The translations under genes and the position numbers were made by a program. A DNA stretch of 64,000 bases from contig NZ_CP046121.1 in NCBI RefSeq assembly GCF_009707485.1, forward strand, positions 2,232,001 to 2,296,000. The letters are read 5' to 3'. Position 1 is the first letter of the stretch. Each line of letters opens with the position of its first letter. Source of the stretch: Nostocoides sp. HKS02. Lineage in GTDB: Bacteria; Actinomycetota; Actinomycetes; Actinomycetales; Dermatophilaceae. Of this stretch, positions 38,366 through 48,441 are shown in pieces. Under the pieces are notes generated by a model. The model had not been told where the DNA came from. It did no database searches and was given only the letters and a program-made list of their open reading frames with translations.

Positions 38366-39474
38366 CTACTTCAGCTGGTCAGCCGTGTAGTAGTTCGCCT
38401 TCGTGAGCACGTCCGTGGCGTTGGACTTGTCGATCGCCACGGGCTGGAGCAGCTCGGTCGGGACGGCCTTGACCCCGTTGTTGTAGGACGTCGTGTCGTT
38501 CACCGTGACGGTCTTCTTGTCGAGCACCTCCTGGATCATCTTCACCGTTGCCTGCGCGAGGTCGCGGGTGTTCTTGAAGACCGAGGAGTACTGCTCGCCT
38601 GCGAGGATCGACTTGACCGACTCCAGCTCGGCGTCCTGGCCGGTCACGACCGGGAGCTTCTTGCCGCCTGCGCCATAGCCACCGCCCTTGAGAGCCGCGA
38701 TGATGCCACGTGACAGGCCGTCGTAGGGCGACAGCACGCCGTTGACGTCGGCGTTCGAGTACGCCTTGGTGAGGACGTTCTCCATCCGCTTCTTGGCGAC
38801 AGCCGCGTCCCAGCGCAAGGTGGCGACGGTCTTGAAGTCCGTCTCACCCGAGGCGATCTTGATCTCGCCGGCGGCGATCTTGGGCTGGAGCACCTGCATG
38901 GCACCGTTGAAGAAGAACGTGGCGTTGTTGTCGTCGGGCGAGCCCGCGAACAGCTCGACGTTCCACGGCTTCGGGGCGCCGCTGGCCGCCAGACCCGCGA
39001 GCAGGGACTCGGCCTGGAGCTTGCCGACCTTGAGGTTGTCGAACGTCGTGTAGTAGTTCACGGCATCGGTGTCGCGCAGCAGGCGGTCGTAGGCGATGAC
39101 CGGGATGTTGGCATCCTTGGCCTCCTTGAGGACCCCCTTCAGGGCCGTGCCGTCGATCGAGGCGATGACGAGGGCCTGGTCGCCCTTGGTCACCATGTCG
39201 TTGACCTGGGTGACCTGGGTCGGGATGTCGTCGTTGGCGTACTGGAGGTTGACCTTGTAGCCAGCGGCCTCGAGCTGCTGCTTGATGTAGTCGCCGTCCT
39301 TGATCCAGCGTTCGGACGTCTTGGTCGGCATGGCGACGCCGATCGTGCCCTTCGCCTTGGCGCCCCCCCGCCGCCGGCGGAGGTGCTCTGCGTCTGGCGG
39401 CCGCAGCCGCTGAGGCTGACTGCGAGGGCTCCGACGGCAACTGCCGCGAGAATTCTGCGCACTGTGTGCTCCAT
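38366..39474 (-). CDS. sugar-binding lipoprotein, ChvE/XylF type (frameshifted in this sequence)
   Basis: 369 residues after correction. It begins with a lipoprotein signal ending LAVSLSGC; the mature part, in another frame, reads GTIGVAMPTKTSERWIKDGD, ASIDGTALKGVLKEA, VIAYDRLL and VTGQDAELESVKSILAGEQ, typical of periplasmic-type sugar-binding proteins. The frames join in a run of seven C (plus strand) at 39363-39369; eight restores a short Gly linker. The start may be the GTG at 39462, which has GGAG six bases upstream, rather than the ATG at 39474. Binds sugar outside the membrane for the downstream ABC genes. Confidence 0.87.
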
Positions 39475-39554
39475 TTCGTGGTGTCAACCTGCATCGGCCG
39501 GCTGAGTGGTGAGTGTTGTGGTGCGTATTCAGTTGTGCGCCAGAGGCGCTCGCC

Positions 39555-41054
39555 TCACAGGCCCTGAGCCAGCCGGTAGTAGGCGTTGTTCCAGCGCAGT
39601 TCGCGAGCGAAGCTGCGCGTCGTGGTCTCGGCGTCGATGACGGCGAGCTCGACGCCCGCCATCTCCGCGAAGTCGCCGAGGTGCTCGGCCGTCAGGGCGG
39701 TCGAGAGCACGGTGTGGTGGGGCCCGCCGGCCGTGAGCCAGGACTCGGTCGACGTCCTCAGGTCGGGGCGCGGGCTCCAGACCGCCCGGGCCACCGGGAG
39801 GTTGGGCAGGTCGGCCAGCGGCTCGACGACGTCGATCTCGTTGGCGGTCAGGCGGAACCGGTCGCCCAGGTCCGAGATGCCGAGCACGACGCCGGCGCCC
39901 GGGGCCGCCGTGAAGACGAGACGGACGGGGTCCTCGCGGCCCCCGATGCCCAGCGGATGGATCTCGAGGGTCGGCCTGGAGCCGGCGATGGAGGGGCAGA
40001 CCTCCAGCATGTGCGCACCGAGGATCAGCTCATGGCCGGGCTCGAGGTGGTAGGTGTAGTCCTCCATGAACGAGGTGCCACCGGGCAGCCCGTCCGCCAT
40101 GACCTTGAGGGTCCGCAGCATGACCGAGGTCTTCCAGTCGCCCTCACCGCCGAAGCCGTAGCCGTCAGCCATGAGCCGTTGCACCGCCAGGCCGGGGAGC
40201 TGGCGCAGACCACCCAGGTCCTCGAAGTTCGTGGTGAAGGCGCCGTACCCGCCGTCGGCGAGGAAGGCGCGCAGACCGAGCTCGATCCGCGCGCCGTAGC
40301 GCAGCGACTCGTGACGCTCGCCGCCGGCGCGCAGCTGGGGCGCGACGGCATAGAGGTCGTCGTACTCCTTGACCAGGGTGTCGATCTCGGCATCGGAGAC
40401 CTGGTCGACGACGGCCACGAGGTCGTTGACGCCATGGGTGTTGACGGAGACCCCGAAGCGCAGCTCGGCCTCGACCTTGTCGCCGTCGGTGACCGCGACG
40501 CCCCGCATGTTGTCGCCGAAGCGGACCAGCTTGAGCTGACGCAGGGCCCCGTATGCCGTGGCGGCCCTGGCCCACGTGGCGACCCGCCGGACCGTGTGGG
40601 GGTCGCTCACGTGCCCCGAGACGGTCTTGCGCGCGACGCCCACGCGGGTCTGGATGTACCCGAACTCGCGGTCGCCGTGGGCGGCTTGGTTGAGGTTCAT
40701 GAAGTCCATGTCGATCGTCGCCCACGGCAGGTCGCGACCCGCCTGCGTGTGCAGGTGCAGGAGCGGCTTGGCCAGGGTGTCGAGACCGGAGATCCACATC
40801 TTGGCCGGCGAGAAGGTGTGCATCCAGGCGATGACCCCGACGACCCGGTCGTCGCTGTTGGCGTCGAGCATCACGCGACGGATGGCGGCGGCGTCGGTGA
40901 GGACGGGCTTGGCGACGATCTCGGCGGGGATCGAGTCGGCAGCCGCAAGGACGTCTGAGATCCCCCGCGACTGGGACGCGACCTGCTCGAGCACGTCGTC
41001 GCCGTAGAGGCCCTGGCTGCCCGTGAGGAACCAGATCTGTGGGCGGGTGGTCAT
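39555..41054 (-). CDS. araA: L-arabinose isomerase
   Basis: 499 residues, the usual length. It interconverts L-arabinose and L-ribulose. Recognisable stretches are [44 protein letters not shown] with a metal-binding Glu, and [22 protein letters not shown] with the other metal ligands. ATG at 41054 overlaps the araD stop (ATGA). Confidence 0.97.
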   Translation of the reverse strand: MTTRPQIWFLTGSQGLYGDDVLEQVASQSRGISDVLAAADSIPAEIVAKPVLTDAAAIRRVMLDANSDDRVVGVIAWMHTFSPAKMWISGLDTLAKPLLHLHTQAGRDLPWATIDMDFMNLNQAAHGDREFGYIQTRVGVARKTVSGHVSDPHTVRRVATWARAATAYGALRQLKLVRFGDNMRGVAVTDGDKVEAELRFGVSVNTHGVNDLVAVVDQVSDAEIDTLVKEYDDLYAVAPQLRAGGERHESLRYGARIELGLRAFLADGGYGAFTTNFEDLGGLRQLPGLAVQRLMADGYGFGGEGDWKTSVMLRTLKVMADGLPGGTSFMEDYTYHLEPGHELILGAHMLEVCPSIAGSRPTLEIHPLGIGGREDPVRLVFTAAPGAGVVLGISDLGDRFRLTANEIDVVEPLADLPNLPVARAVWSPRPDLRTSTESWLTAGGPHHTVLSTALTAEHLGDFAEMAGVELAVIDAETTTRSFARELRWNNAYYRLAQGL

Positions 41055-41749
41055 GGGGTGGGACTTCCCTTCTGTCCGTACACGTTCTGGTACCGGTCGT
41101 AGAGCCGGTCGATGTCGGCCTGGTCGAGCCGCGGAGGCTCGCCGAGCTGGCGCGCGATGTGCACGGTCCGGGCGACGTCCTCAAGCATGACGGCGGCCTT
41201 GACCGCAGCCCGTGCCGTGGGGCCCACGGTGAACGGACCGTGGCCGCCCATGAGGACGGCCTTGCTGCGACTGCCCGCAAGGGTCTCGACGATGCCGCGC
41301 CCGATTGACTCGTCGCCGATCAGCGCGAACGGGCCCACCGGGATGTCGCCACCGAACTCGTCGGCAATCATGGTGAGAACACACGGAATCGGCTCGCGCC
41401 GGGCACACCACGCGGTGGCGTAGGTCGAGTGCGTGTGCACCACCCCACCGACCTCGGGCAGGTGCCGGTAGACATACGCGTGCGCTGCCGTGTCCGAGGA
41501 CGGTCGGTGCGCGCCCTCGACGAGGTGTCCGTCGAAGTCGACGACGACCATGGCCTCGGCGCTGAGGTCGTCGTAGGAGACTCCCGAAGGCTTGATCACC
41601 AGGAGGGGCTCGCCCTCGACCCGGGCGGACACGTTGCCCGCCGTCCAGACGACCAGCTCGTTGCGGCTGAGCTCGCGGTGCAGGTTCGCAAGGTCGTTGC
41701 GCAGCAGCTCGACTGCCTCGCGCACCGCGGAGCTCGCCAGGACGCTCAT
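41051..41749 (-). CDS. araD: L-ribulose-5-phosphate 4-epimerase
   Basis: 232 residues, class II aldolase/epimerase fold. Zinc-site [10 protein letters not shown], phosphate-site TAGNVSAR and SSDT, and a further zinc His in the ARTVHIARQ region are visible. It produces D-xylulose 5-phosphate. The ATG at 41749 overlaps the araB stop (ATGA). Confidence 0.96.
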   Translation of the reverse strand: MSVLASSAVREAVELLRNDLANLHRELSRNELVVWTAGNVSARVEGEPLLVIKPSGVSYDDLSAEAMVVVDFDGHLVEGAHRPSSDTAAHAYVYRHLPEVGGVVHTHSTYATAWCARREPIPCVLTMIADEFGGDIPVGPFALIGDESIGRGIVETLAGSRSKAVLMGGHGPFTVGPTARAAVKAAVMLEDVARTVHIARQLGEPPRLDQADIDRLYDRYQNVYGQKGSPTP

Positions 41750-43432
41750 CGGGCTGCCCCCCGGGCGAGCGCCCCGCGCCGAATGGCCTTGAGCCTGCGC
41801 ATCAGGTCGTTGCCGCCCCGCCCGAAGTGGTCGTGCAGCGCGCGGTACTGCTCATAGAGCGCGTCGTACGCCGTCACGTTCTCCGGGACCGGCTGGTATG
41901 CCGCGACCGTGCGGCCCCCCATCGCCTCCGCAGCCTTGCGGATGTCGGGGTAGGCGCCTGCGGCCACGGCCGCATGGATCGCCGAGCCCAGAGCGGGACC
42001 CTGCTCCGACACGACGGTCGACAAGGGCAGGTTCAGGACATCGGCATAGATCTGCATGAGGAGCCGGTTGCGCAGCAGGCCTCCGGCGACCACGAACTCG
42101 GTCACAGGGACGCCGGCCTCGGCGAAGGTCTCCACGATGACGCGGGCACCGAACGCCGTCGCCTCGAGGAGCGCGCGGTAGATGTCCTCGGGCTGGGTCG
42201 CCAGGGTCTGGCCCACGACCAGGCCGGAGAGCTCGTGGTCGACGAGCACCGAGCGGTTGCCGCTGTGCCAGTCGAGGGCGACCAGCCCGTGCTCACCGAC
42301 CTCCTGCCCGGACGCCAGCGCGGTCAGGTGCTCGTGGACCGAACGTCCGAGCTCGTGGGCCGCCGCGTGGTACTCCGGCGGCACACCGGTGCGCACGAAC
42401 CAGCCGAAGATGTCGCCGACGCCCGACTGCCCTGCCTCGTAGCCCCACAGGCCGGGGATGATGCCGCCGTCGACGACGCCGCACATGCCGGGGACCTCGC
42501 GCAGGACTGCACCGCTCATGACGTGGCAGGTCGAGGTGCCCATGATCGCGACCAGCTGACCCGGCTCGACCGCCTGCGCTGCTGGCGCGCTCACATGGGC
42601 GTCGACGTTGCCGACCGCCACCACGGTGCCCTCGGGCAGGCCGGTCCACTCGGCCGCCTGCGCGGTGAGGCGGCCGGCTGGGTCACCGAGCTGGCCGAGG
42701 GGATGGGCCAGCTTGTCGTCGACGAAGCCCTCGAAGTCTGGGTTGAGCGCGGCCAGGAAGTCCCGCGAGGGGTACTGGCCGTCCTGGTAGATCCCCCTTG
42801 TAGCCAGCGGTGCAGGCGTTGCGGACGTACCTGCCGCACAGCTGCCAGACGATCCAGTCCGCTGCCTCGACGAAGTGGTCCATCGCGGCATACACCTCGG
42901 GGTCCTCCTCGAGGATCTGGAGGGCTTTGGCGAACTCCCACTCCGAGGAGATCAGGCCGCCGTACCTGCCCAGCCATGCCTCACCGCGGGCGGCCGCGAG
43001 CTCGGTGATCCGGTCGGCCTGGCCCTGGGCCGAGTGGTGCCGCCACAGCTTGACGTAGGCGTGCGGGTTGGAGGCGAACTCGGCCGTCTCGCTGAGCGGT
43101 GTGCCGTCGGAGAGGGTGGGGACCATCGTGCAGGCCGTGAAGTCGGTGGCGATCCCGACGACCTGGGTGGCGTCGATGCCGGCCGCCCGCACGGCCTCCG
43201 GCACCGCCGTGCGCAGGACGTGGACATAGTCGGTGGGCACCTGCAGCGCCCAGTCCGGCGGCAGCTTCTCGCCGGTGCCGGGCAGCTGGGCGTCGACCAC
43301 CGCGTGCGGGTACTCGGTCACCGCCGTTCCCAGCTCGGCTCCGTCACGCACGCGCACCACCAGGGCTCGTCCGGAGAGTGTCCCGAAGTCGACGCCGACG
43401 ACGTAGGTGTCGGCGTGGTCTTCGTTCGTCAT
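41746..43432 (-). CDS. araB: L-ribulokinase (frameshifted in this sequence)
   Basis: FGGY-family kinase, 561 residues after correction. The N-terminal ATPase half opens with VVGVDFGTLSGRALVV; the C-terminal half carries VAIMGTSTCHVMSG, ALDWHSGNRS and EFVVAGGLLRN. The halves lie in different frames and meet at a run of five C (plus strand) at 42793-42797; four gives the continuous AGYKGIYQDGQYPSRDF. Phosphorylates L-ribulose. ATG at 43432 has GAGGAG upstream. First gene of the arabinose operon, under the two operators at 43467-43511. Confidence 0.93.
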
Positions 43433-43466
43433 CGAACGCTCCTCGTTGAGCTGGTGCGGAATCGGT

Positions 43467-43480
43467 GTTAGCGCTAACGC
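43467..43480. promoter_or_regulatory. LacI-type operator O1 of the ara operon
   Basis: Contains the perfect 12-base palindrome GTTAGCGCTAAC. It lies between the promoter and the araB start, 35 bases upstream of the ATG. The centre is 31 bases (about three helical turns) from O2. Confidence 0.85.
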
Positions 43481-43495
43481 ATGGTGTCGAGGAAA

Positions 43496-43525
43496 GTGTT
43501 AACGCTAACATTGGGCGGTGTCAAG
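43496..43525 (-). promoter_or_regulatory. ara operon promoter
   Basis: On the minus strand a perfect TTGACA -35 (43525-43520) is followed after 17 bases by TAACAC(T) as -10. Operator O2 overlaps the -10 and the spacer, the classic geometry for repression. Confidence 0.75.
43498..43511. promoter_or_regulatory. LacI-type operator O2 of the ara operon
   Basis: TGTTAACGCTAACA, a palindrome with one imperfect centre pair and the CG centre typical of LacI-family sites. It overlaps the -10 region of the araB promoter. Confidence 0.85.
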
Positions 43526-43566
43526 GGATTCCCGTCACTTCATCGTCACGAAGTGACGAAGGCAGC

Positions 43567-44592
43567 TCAGCCGCCAGCGCCCGCCGGCGGCCGAGCCGTC
43601 GATGCCCGGACGACCAGCTTCGGCGGAACCGTGACGGTTCCCGCCTGCCGGTCGCCACGAATGGCATCGGTGAGCAGGCCCATGGCACCGCGTCCCAACG
43701 CCTCGAAGTTCTGGCGCACGGTCGTCAGCGGCGGAGAGAAGTACTCCGACTCGGGGATGTCGTCGAACCCCACGATGCTCACGTCGCCAGGCACGCGCCG
43801 CCCAGCCTCGGAGAGGGCCCGCAGCACGCCGATGGACATCTGGTCGTTGGCGACGAAGATCGCGGTGACCTCGGGATCAGCCGCCAGCAGGCGACCCATC
43901 TCGAAGCCGCTCGAGGCCGTCCAGTCACCCACCAGCGGCTCGGGCACCGGCAGGCCCGCGGCCTCGAGCGTCGAGCGCCAGCCAACGGTTCGCGCGTGGG
44001 CCTGGTACCAGTCCAGCGGGCCGCGCAGATGGTCAATCCGGCGGTGGCCCAGGTCGACGAGGTGTTGGGTCGCCAACCGTGCGCCCGCCTCGTGGTCGAC
44101 GCCGACCGAGAGCCGCGATCGGGTCGGGTCGGCGTCGAGCACCACGATGGGGACCGGCAGGGTCGATCCGGCGCCAAGGTCGAGACCGGTGTCGACGGGG
44201 GCGATGAGGACGATGGCCTCGACCGACTCACCGACGAGGTGGTCCAGCGCGGCCTGCGTCGCGTCGGCCGTGACCTCGGGCAACGAGGCGAGCACCATGC
44301 TGTAGCCCTCGGCGCGCGCCGCGAGCTCGAGCCCGACCACGGTGCTCGACGGGCCGAAGAACCCCAAGCCGGCCACGACGACACCGATCACGCCGCTCTT
44401 CTGGGTAGCGAGCGCACGAGCCGCGCTGTTGCGCCGGTAGCCGAGCTCCCGGACGGCCTCCAGCACCCGCTCGCGCGTCGCCGGGGCGACCCGGGCGGAG
44501 CCGTTGACGACACGTGAGACGGTCTGATGGGAGACGCCGGCCACCCGGGCGACGTCCTCGAGCCTGGGCGCGGACCGGGCAGGGACGCTCAC
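43567..44592 (-). CDS. araR: LacI-family regulator of the arabinose operon
   Basis: 341 residues. Residues 10-60 form the LacI helix-turn-helix (LEDVARVAGVSHQTVSRVVNG, then the hinge helix with AARALATQKS); the rest is a sugar-binding domain with DNTPEI-like strands, for example VSIVGFDDIPESEY near the C-terminus. It most likely represses araBDA and the transporter through the two operators beyond its 3' end, relieved by arabinose. GTG start at 44592 overlaps the menD stop (GTGA), so it appears co-translated with menD instead of having its own start region. Confidence 0.85.
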   Translation of the reverse strand: MSVPARSAPRLEDVARVAGVSHQTVSRVVNGSARVAPATRERVLEAVRELGYRRNSAARALATQKSGVIGVVVAGLGFFGPSSTVVGLELAARAEGYSMVLASLPEVTADATQAALDHLVGESVEAIVLIAPVDTGLDLGAGSTLPVPIVVLDADPTRSRLSVGVDHEAGARLATQHLVDLGHRRIDHLRGPLDWYQAHARTVGWRSTLEAAGLPVPEPLVGDWTASSGFEMGRLLAADPEVTAIFVANDQMSIGVLRALSEAGRRVPGDVSIVGFDDIPESEYFSPPLTTVRQNFEALGRGAMGLLTDAIRGDRQAGTVTVPPKLVVRASTARPPAGAGG

Positions 44593-46370
44593 GGCTCCTC
44601 CCGTCGCGGGGTGGGGAGACCCGCGTCAGGGGAACTCTGCGCCAGGGCCGAGTGGGCGACCTCGCGCAGCCGCGCATGGACGGCGCGGTGGACGGCCCTC
44701 TCCACGGGCACCTCGACGACCAGGAGGCCCTGGGGTCGTGCTCCCACCACGGCGTACAGCTCGTCCCGCGTGCGGGCCACCCGGTGGGCGACGCCGTGGG
44801 CTTGGCAGAGCGCACCCAGGTCGGTGCCGGTCGGGGTGCCGAAGATGCGCTCGAAGTCCCCCGCCCGCTCCGGTTCACCGGGCTCCAGCAGGGTGAAGAT
44901 GCCCCCGCCGTCGTCGTTGGTCACGACGATCGTGAGGTCGGGAACGGGCTCGTGCGGCCCCACGAGCAGCCCGTTGGCGTCGTGGAGGAAGGTCAGGTCA
45001 CCCATCAGGGCGTAGGCCGCCCGCGGGCCTGCGAGCGCCAGGCCGGCTGCGGTCGACACGCACCCGTCGATGCCGGCCAGCCCACGACTGGCCACGACGG
45101 TGACGTCGGGCGCCGTGCTCGTGGCGGCGAGGTCGAGGTCGCGGGCTGCGTTCGACGAGCCGACGAACAGGGCTGCCGCTGACGGCAGCGCGCCCAGCAC
45201 GACGGCGGCGACGGCTGGCCCGCTCGGCCACGGTGACGGCTCCCCGGCGACCGCCTTGGCGAGCACCTTGCCCGCCTCGCACCACGAGCTGAGCCAGCCG
45301 TCATCGGGCTCCTGGGGCCTCTCGGGCAGGTCCGAGAGAACATCGCTGCGATGAGCGGCCGCCACCACGGACGACGGGTCGCTCCAGGTAGTGGTCGCCG
45401 ACACCGTCTCGACACGAACTCCCTTGCGCCGCACCACGGATGCGACGTCACGGGACAGGGTGACGCGTCCGACGGTGATGACCCGCTCGGGCGCGTTCGC
45501 CTCGAGCCACGGCAGAACCGACAGCAGAAGTGGCCCATGGGGGATGACCTCAGGTCGCGGATGTCCGGCGAACGGCTCGGCGATCACGGGCCAGCGATGC
45601 GCGGCCGCCCAGGCGACGGCCTGGTCGAAGAGGTCGGGCGTGGGCAGGTCGCCGATGACGACGAGGGTCCGGCGGGCGCTGGCGAGGTCGGGTGCGGGCG
45701 TGGCGGGGTCGCCAGCGCGAGCCTCGCGAACCCCGCGCGAGCCGGTCCGCGCGGCATACACCTGGGTCCAGGGCAGTCCGCCCGGACGGCCCTGCAGCGA
45801 CTCGGGCCACGGCCCGTCGTCGGTGGGCACCAAGGGCTCACGCAGCGGGACGTTCACGTGGACGGGACCGGCATCGCCGGAGACCCCACGGGCCGCGGCG
45901 ACGGCGCGCGACACGACGCTGCGCCAGCCAGCCTGCTGACCATCGCGACGCTCGGGCGTGCCGAGCTCGTGGGACCACCGCAGCGCGCCGCCGAACATCC
46001 CCGGCTGGACGGTCGTCTGGTTGGCTCCGGTCCCCCGCAGCTCAGGCGGGCGGTCGGCGCTGAGCACGATGAGGGGCACGATCCCGTGGTGGGCCTCGAG
46101 CACGGCCGGGTGGAGGTTGGCCACCGCCGTGCCCGACGTGGTGACCACCACCGCCGGCACGCGGGTGAGCTTGGCCAGCCCGAGGGCCAGAAAGCCCGCG
46201 GACCGCTCGTCCACGCGGACGTGGAGGGTGAGGTGACCGGCCCGGTCGGCCTGCTGCAGGGCATAGGCGAGCGGCGCCGACCTCGACCCAGGGCAGAGCA
46301 CGGCGTGGCGCACCCCGTGTCGCACCAGCTCGTCGACGAGCACCGTGGCGAGTGCGGTCGACGGGTTCAC
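44589..46370 (-). CDS. menD: SEPHCHC synthase (menaquinone biosynthesis)
   Basis: 593 residues, thiamine-diphosphate enzyme joining isochorismate and 2-oxoglutarate. The N-terminal LCPGSRSAPLAYALQQA and VRVDERSAGFLALGLAK and the C-terminal GLAGIDGCVSTAAGLAL, ALMGDLTFLHDANGL and VTNDDGGGIFTLLEPGE are characteristic of MenD. GTG start at 46370; no better ATG exists in frame. The next gene upstream is 16 bases away. Confidence 0.95.
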   Translation of the reverse strand: MNPSTALATVLVDELVRHGVRHAVLCPGSRSAPLAYALQQADRAGHLTLHVRVDERSAGFLALGLAKLTRVPAVVVTTSGTAVANLHPAVLEAHHGIVPLIVLSADRPPELRGTGANQTTVQPGMFGGALRWSHELGTPERRDGQQAGWRSVVSRAVAAARGVSGDAGPVHVNVPLREPLVPTDDGPWPESLQGRPGGLPWTQVYAARTGSRGVREARAGDPATPAPDLASARRTLVVIGDLPTPDLFDQAVAWAAAHRWPVIAEPFAGHPRPEVIPHGPLLLSVLPWLEANAPERVITVGRVTLSRDVASVVRRKGVRVETVSATTTWSDPSSVVAAAHRSDVLSDLPERPQEPDDGWLSSWCEAGKVLAKAVAGEPSPWPSGPAVAAVVLGALPSAAALFVGSSNAARDLDLAATSTAPDVTVVASRGLAGIDGCVSTAAGLALAGPRAAYALMGDLTFLHDANGLLVGPHEPVPDLTIVVTNDDGGGIFTLLEPGEPERAGDFERIFGTPTGTDLGALCQAHGVAHRVARTRDELYAVVGARPQGLLVVEVPVERAVHRAVHARLREVAHSALAQSSPDAGLPTPRREEP

Positions 46371-46386
46371 GCGACGGATTGTGCCA

Positions 46387-47811
46387 CTACGGTCGCGGCA
46401 CGACTCGCTCGAGCCGGAAGTCGCGCACGACCGGCGACGCACCCGGGCGGCACTGGAAGAAGTGACGACTGCCCTGCCGCCACTGCTCGACCGAGGGGTC
46501 TGTGGAGGCGTCGACGGCTTCGGCGGTCTGGGTGTACTCGGCAGTGTCGTGGGCGCCAACGCCCGTGCGGACCACGTCCGCGTCGTCGCGCAGGTCGCGG
46601 GTCACCGTCACCCAGCTTCGCCGGTCGGGGTTGCGGTGACCCTCCAGGCGCGGCACGGGGTCCTGGGTGTGCTCCAGCGAGAGCACCTCGACGTCGCGCG
46701 GGACGGGCATCCGCGCGATCGGCGAACCCAGCGTGACGACGTGGGTGACCCGGTGCCGCCGGGTGAACTCGGGCGAGGAGGCGAGGCCGGCGCTGACGAT
46801 GCCGCCCAGGCTGTGGCCCGCGAGCATGACCGGGTCGCTGGTGGTGTCACGACCCGAGGCAGCCTGGGCCCGGCTGAGCGCCCGCTCGACGGCATCGGCG
46901 AGCACGGTCGACTCGCGCGCCATGAGCCGGACGTCCGTGGTGACGTCGTGCGGGTTGGCGCCGGCATGCGGGTCCCAGGCCTGCGTGCCACTGATCTCGA
47001 CGATCCAGGCCGAGCCGTGCCGCTGCGGCACCTCGACCACCCGCACGTGGCCGGGATAGTGATCGGTGTCGCTGAGGTTGGCCTGGTCACGCACCAGCGC
47101 GGCGAGGGAGTCGGGTGCGCGGGCGCCCCGACGAGGCGAGGGCTCGGCGAGGACCCGCGGCTGACCCGCGTCCGACAGCAGCCCGAACCCGGCTGCGGAG
47201 TCGGCGAGCACCGCGAGCGAGTCGGCATAGGGGTCGTATGTTGCCGCGTGGCGGGGCTCGTCCGCACGCACGATCGGGCCGGTCACCGGGTTGACGGCCA
47301 GCCCCGCGGTCAGCCCGCTCACCCCACCCGCGAGGTCGGCGAGCTCGGGCACCTCGAAGACCGCACTGTTGAGGGCAGCGCCCAGATCCACCCCGGTGGC
47401 CTCGAGCGTCAGCAGGCCGACGACCAGCCCTGGGGCCGACGCACCGACCAGGAACATCACCTGGTCACGCGCGTCGTCGACCACCTCGGACACCACCGCC
47501 TCGGAGGCGCGGTATGCCGCGGTGGCGCTCGTCGTCGCTGTGGCCAGCGCTGTGGTGGCGGCCAGCTGACCCGCCAACCCGGCGGGACCGGATGCCCAGG
47601 CAACCGCTAGCTCGGCCTGGGCTGCGGTCACCGGGCTCAGGGCTGCACTCACCTGCAGCTCGGCGTCAGCCGCAACCGCCAGGGTCCTGGCCAGGACGTC
47701 GCCCAGTTCCGAGGTCACGAGCGTCAGCTGGCGCGCGGCGGCGTCGAGGCTGTCGAGCCCGACCGCCGTGCCGCCGACACCGCCCTCGACGTCGATCCCG
47801 GAGGCTCTCAC
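46387..47811 (-). CDS. alpha/beta hydrolase with long N-terminal region, lipase-like
   Basis: 474 residues. The C-terminal half (from about 230) has the nucleophile elbow LAGHSLGGIVSAGLA and a downstream VTHVVTLGSPIARMPVPRDV, as in secretory lipases; a late HDTAEY may hold the catalytic His. The N-terminal ~220 residues are Ala-rich and helical, resembling WXG-type or LXG-type leader regions, with no signal peptide. GTG start at 47811 overlaps the stop of a WXG100-like gene, so the two are co-translated. MenH is another alpha/beta hydrolase, but this protein is far longer and I do not assign it that role. Confidence 0.7.
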   Translation of the reverse strand: MRASGIDVEGGVGGTAVGLDSLDAAARQLTLVTSELGDVLARTLAVAADAELQVSAALSPVTAAQAELAVAWASGPAGLAGQLAATTALATATTSATAAYRASEAVVSEVVDDARDQVMFLVGASAPGLVVGLLTLEATGVDLGAALNSAVFEVPELADLAGGVSGLTAGLAVNPVTGPIVRADEPRHAATYDPYADSLAVLADSAAGFGLLSDAGQPRVLAEPSPRRGARAPDSLAALVRDQANLSDTDHYPGHVRVVEVPQRHGSAWIVEISGTQAWDPHAGANPHDVTTDVRLMARESTVLADAVERALSRAQAASGRDTTSDPVMLAGHSLGGIVSAGLASSPEFTRRHRVTHVVTLGSPIARMPVPRDVEVLSLEHTQDPVPRLEGHRNPDRRSWVTVTRDLRDDADVVRTGVGAHDTAEYTQTAEAVDASTDPSVEQWRQGSRHFFQCRPGASPVVRDFRLERVVPRP

Positions 47812-48131
47812 CGGAGCACCGCGGACAGCTCGTGGGCGCCCGCACGCACGGCGCTCTCGCCGGCGGCCGCCGCCCGGGCCAGGGCGGCAGCGACGCTCTC
47901 CAGCGCCGTCGCGTGCCAGTCGAGGGCGAGCGCCGCGTCGTCGAGATCGGTCGCCACCCGGCGCAGACCCACCGCGACGTCATGGACGCGAGCGCGAAAC
48001 GACTGCGCGGCGGGCGACTGCCACGCGACCTCACTCGTGCCGGCGACCCGGACGGCCACAGCTCGCACCCGCTCGCCGTCGGCGCGCAGCCGTGCCGCCA
48101 GCACCCTGATGTGGTGGGGATCGCCGATCAT
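47808..48131 (-). CDS. WXG100-like small helical protein
   Basis: 107 residues, predicted as two long helices with a turn at VAWQSPAAQSFRARV, the W-x-S-x-x-A-x-x-F pattern of ESX/WXG100 partners. No signal peptide. ATG at 48131. It is followed by the lipase-like gene with a GTGA overlap, a layout seen for type VII secretion substrates and their partners. No ESX machinery genes are in the window. Confidence 0.65.
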   Translation of the reverse strand: MIGDPHHIRVLAARLRADGERVRAVAVRVAGTSEVAWQSPAAQSFRARVHDVAVGLRRVATDLDDAALALDWHATALESVAAALARAAAAGESAVRAGAHELSAVLR

Positions 48132-48441
48132 TGCTCGATCGTGCCCCGTGGCGGCGACGCCGGGAACGGGTCTCGACGCAGGGTGTGGACAACGCCGAGA
48201 GGGTCCCTGCCCTGTGGACGGTCGCGCCGGTGGCACTGCGGTGGTCCGGCACGATCCGGTCGGGCGCTGGGCGGCAGGCGCGCCCGGGTGTGGTTGTCGG
48301 CCTGCCGCCCAGCTGACCTGTCAAACCCCTCGACCGGTCACCGATGAGACGGCCCGGGTCGCTGATCGTGACGCGACCCAGACGAGTCACGGTACGGTCG
48401 GCGCCACACCGCGAGGAACCAGCGCGTGAGGAGCGAGCAGC
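48132..48441. other. 310-base divergent intergenic region
   Basis: Separates the WXG100-like gene (minus) and the channel gene (plus). I see no gene. A possible -10 TACGGT near 48390 and a GAGGAG ribosome site near 48427 serve the channel gene. No clear promoter is visible for the minus-strand gene. Confidence 0.4.

Noticed and set aside
46387..47811. MenH (SHCHC synthase) next to menD
   Set aside because: Has a GHSLGG elbow but is 474 residues with a long Ala-rich N-terminus and lipase-type flanking motifs; MenH is about 250-280 residues.
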